Positions 60,923 through 64,000 of a stretch of 64,000 nt of DNA are shown in pieces. Each line of letters opens with the position of its first letter. Position 1 is the first letter of the stretch. This DNA is from Diphasiastrum complanatum (taxonomy: Eukaryota; Streptophyta; Lycopodiopsida; Lycopodiales; Lycopodiaceae), in NCBI GenBank assembly GCA_029204225.1, contig CM055098.1:55932537-55996536 (forward strand), written 5' to 3'. The notes beneath the pieces are model-generated. The model saw only the letters and a program-made list of their open reading frames with translations. It did no database searches and was not told where the DNA came from. The position numbers were made by a program, and so were the translations under genes.

Positions 60923-60982
<60 letters not shown>
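60923..60982. repeat. (CT)n(CA)n compound microsatellite
   Basis: Ten CT units followed directly by about twenty AC units. Confidence 0.95.
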
Positions 60983-60985
<3 letters not shown>

Positions 60986-61013
60986 GAAAACCACGGAGTG
61001 ATCACTAAGATCT

Positions 61014-61345
61014 GTAGTTAGGATTTCTTTCACTGCTCACCTCCCTTGAGAAGACCAACCTCTTGAGGAGAAGATCTAGAGCCAAGAATGCCTAGATAAG
61101 CACAGATAAATGAAACCGAGAAAAGACCAAAAAGAGAGATAGCAATGTAGGCTATTCCACGATCTGATCCAAGGCTAAGATTGACAACCGTTAGCAAGCC
61201 TAGATCACCACTCCTATTTCATCGCTTAGCCCTCTCCCTATTGGATCGAAGCCCGATACTATACGACAGACCCCCTTCTTTGCCCTCTAGCTCCGACCGA
61301 TTTGGGAGGCACATAAAGAGTCCAACATTCGGTCTGGCCTTACTG
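61014..61345 (+). repeat. LTR-like fragment related to 50969-51580
   Basis: Shares GAGGAGAAGATCTAGAGC, AAGATTGACA, CCTATTGGATCGAAGC, GGGAGGCACA and AAGAGTCCAACA in the same order as the 51-kb copy. What follows (TCTGGCCTTACTGATGGA) could be a very decayed primer-binding site, so this is more likely another 5' end than the partner LTR. Confidence 0.5.
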
Positions 61346-64000
61346 ATGGATTTGCCCCTACACTTGTGATTGCTCAAATTTCATTTTTATCACTCGAGGT
61401 AACTCGAATTTGATTCTTATGAGTGAGAAAGCACAATTTTTTTTAAAACCTATATCCCCCCCCTTCTCTCTCTCTCTCTCTCTCTCTCATGCTCGAAAAA
61501 ACTTGTATAGGCATGAAACCGACACAATTTCTCAAAAACCAGTATGATAAAATTTTGACGACTTTTTTAGATTAGCATAGGAACATTGTTATGAGTAATA
61601 GTTTTAAAATAATCGAGAATATTTATAATTAGAACCCTTTTTGAGGATAACCCAAAAAAGAGTTTGCCAGCACCGGCTCACGCTCTCTCTCGCTCTTCCA
61701 TGGTGCCTCAAGGCAAAAGGGTGAAAAGCGCTGAAACCACTCGTGTGAGGTGGCAGGCAAAGGCCATGTCGAACGTGGATGGACGACATGAGGTGTTGCA
61801 CTAGCACACCAATTCCAAGTGGGCAGGAGGCTGATGCCAGAGGCGAATGCTACACCGGATAACTGAAGGTTTTCATTGGTTGCTATTTTGGCCATCTAGT
61901 GAAATAGAGAAAGAGATTAAGATTTTGGAGCTTTTGGCCATCCTTGAATTGGGTCTTGATTTTGGGGCTTTTGGAGCTCTTCGAGCCATATTTTCGCGCG
62001 CTATTCCGCTCCTCTGCTCGCCCTTCTCTCCTCGTCCACCATCACGCTCATCCTGCTCTCCTCTTACGTTCTATTGTTGCGCTCATCTACCATCACGCTT
62101 ATCCACCATCGCATGCTGATCTTGGTGATCATTCGCCATCGCAGGTATGTTCTCTCCCTCTCTTTCTAGTTTTTCAAATTGCAGCTTGTAAATCAATGTT
62201 CTATAATGTACAATCAATGCAGGGCACGGAAATGCCAGGCACAAAGAAAACTCCTAAAATGCCTTGCAAACAGAGGAGCTTTCTAGACTCTATGCTTACG
62301 TACAGCCAGCCAGCGTCATGGTTGTCTATAATACAGCTCATCACATTTTTTCTGACGTTTTTTCTGAAAGAAAACCTAATCTGAGAAGCTGATTTCTCTG
62401 TGAAGATAATATGGTGTCAAAGCTTTCAGTCATTGGCAGATTTGTTGCACTGACCTCCATAATATTTTACCTCCAGTTATTTCTTAACACATTCCTCCAG
62501 AAACTGTCAGCTGATGGAAAGGGACTTTACAGCCAGTAGAATCACATCTAAAATACCAAGCAAGCCTTATGATATTAGCCAATGAGGCTAGTACACTTCC
62601 TAACAAATTGACATTTATGATTTGCAGGCTTAAAAGGAGATGATAAGCTTAGACTTGCAGCAGAAATTGACTAGGTTCATGTGATTTACTTCGGTCGGTC
62701 ATGGGAGTAATTCAAGAACATTTTGTCATCTGATAATAGATCTTCCTTTGGCTGTTGATGAAAATCCTCATGGTGTCTGATGATGGAACGCTGTTCAGGG
62801 TGTATCATTTCCTATTATGAAAACCAATCAGTTTAAAACCCTCCTTTGAATTTGAAAACTGCTTTGGCAACATACGTACCATGCTTATTTAACTACTGTG
62901 GCAACAGACGTACCATGTTTTTTTCTTTGCTTAAACACAACCAGGTCAGTTTCTAATTTCACCTGATAAGAAAAGATCATTTTCATATTGCAGAATGGGA
63001 ATCTCGGGATGGTATGCACCTATCAAGCTTGTTTAGTTCTTTGTCTTCACTATTGTGCTTATCAACATGCACATTTCAATGGCATGTGATCTGGTGGTGA
63101 CAGTGAATAAGGAGCATTCATTTGTTCTGAGCACGGTTCGTTCGTCTTTGCGCTTTTGTTTCTTATCTTTCAGCATGTCCCAGAAAAGAGCTTGTAGTAA
63201 CTCCCCATAGTCCCTCTCCCCATTGCAAACCTTGCAATCAGTCTTTTTTATTCATAGACTGGAAGAATGATGAAATGACAATAAATATAGACTATCAGTA
63301 TTGCAGATAAATTCTATCATGTAAGGACTGTGTGCGCAGTACTTTGTTAGAATTCTTATGCTATCTGATGAACGGCTGTGGGCCTTTGAGCAGGCTATTT
63401 TGTAATTCTGATTTCGGCTCAATTAGTATAATTTGCATGAAATTTCTACATTCTCTGCTAAACAGCTGCATAGCTCCCAGCAGATCGTATGTTTTGCATG
63501 AAATTCTTTTGATCTGTTGAAGGCCTCTGAATTGATTGTATGTATTTCTGTTTAGTTAAAATATAGCATGAAATTTATATTCTCTGTTGAACAGCTGTAG
63601 GTGAAAGCTGATCTAGGGCCTAGGTCTCCAAGCAAATTGTGTGTGATTCTGCTTTCTGTAAAGTTTCATGAATTGTAAAAAATTCTCTACTGAATTAGCT
63701 GTACGGCTCCCAACAATTCATATACATTATTGATTTCTGATAGAATTCAAATAGTACTTGAGATTCATATAGGCTCTAGTGAGTCCTTCGATTAGCAACA
63801 TGTATGTGAATCATTATGGTTTGTGTTGAGTTATATTTTGTATTCAGACAATTTAATACAACTTGCGCATTTGCACGTCCTTTCAGAGATGTATGCTGCG
63901 TTATGGTGGTCTGATCTGCAAAATGCTCAAGATACTTAAATATATGCGCAAGGAGCTCAGGGTGCCTCGTTGCCAGGATTTTTCAGAAAATTTGCATCAT
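61346..64000. other. Unassigned terminal region
   Basis: A (CT)n tract lies at about 61465-61489. Near 62146 CATCGCAG/GTATGTTCTC looks like a good donor after a CT-rich, possibly untranslated exon, which would suit the 5' end of a gene continuing to the right. No coding exon is recognisable. 63340-63720 holds degenerate repeats of GCATGAAATTT and TTCTCTGTTGAACAGCTG. Confidence 0.35.

Noticed and set aside
61944-62384. 146-residue plus-strand ORF
   Set aside because: It runs across a good splice donor near 62146 and has no family resemblance; it may be untranslated exon plus intron.

Overview
This window is nuclear DNA of a land plant with a large, repeat-rich genome. The evidence is spliced plant-type housekeeping genes (a UBC8-class ubiquitin E2 and SEC61 alpha), a class 3 lipase gene, plant hAT (DUF659/hATC), CACTA (tnp2/DUF4216), Ty1-copia and Ty3 relics, and long TA, GA, CT and TG/CA microsatellites. 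Very long introns packed with transposons would suit a fern, lycophyte or gymnosperm, but the sequence alone does not fix the species.

Layout. 1-11518 (+): 3' part of a ubiquitin-conjugating enzyme gene, three exons; its 9.7-kb intron holds a 6.4-kb hAT-like element (A, 2642-9063), two MITE-sized relatives (C, D), a Ty1-copia scrap and short GC-rich fold-back repeats. 11519-17785: AT-rich intergenic DNA with a 190-bp duplication. 17786-23112 (-): complete six-exon SEC61 alpha gene with one GC-AG intron and a 1000-bp deletion derivative (B) of the hAT element in its last intron. 23113-26126: CT-rich upstream DNA with short direct repeats. 26127-33940 (-): decayed Ty3-type retrotransposon (gag, protease, RT, RNase H, integrase) with an extra ORF downstream of integrase and a dense cluster of heat-shock-element-like palindromes before it. 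35709-37551 (-): broken coiled-coil protein gene, not recognised. 40443-43619 (-): CACTA transposase relic whose central part is inverted in place. 44179-45212 (+): retroelement scraps. 45931-50968: complete non-coding LTR retrotransposon (LARD-like) with 1.2-kb LTRs, GGATG target-site duplication and a tRNA-iMet-type primer-binding site. 50969-53785: older Ty3-like LTR, primer-binding site, a leader full of ACTCGCC motifs, and a broken coiled-coil ORF. 55340-56638 (+): intact single-exon class 3 lipase gene. 56639-64000: AT-rich DNA with degenerate repeats, a second copy of the LTR-like fragment at 61.0 kb, and no gene I can name.

The three cellular genes are unrelated in pathway: ubiquitin conjugation, ER protein translocation, and lipid ester hydrolysis. 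The most distinctive signal is the hAT-like family A-D. Each copy begins CATAG or CATGG, ends in clusters of GGTACC/GCGGATCC palindromes, and lies between two tracts of the same dinucleotide, (TA)n for B, C and D and (GA)n for A. This suggests a transposon that inserts into dinucleotide microsatellites.
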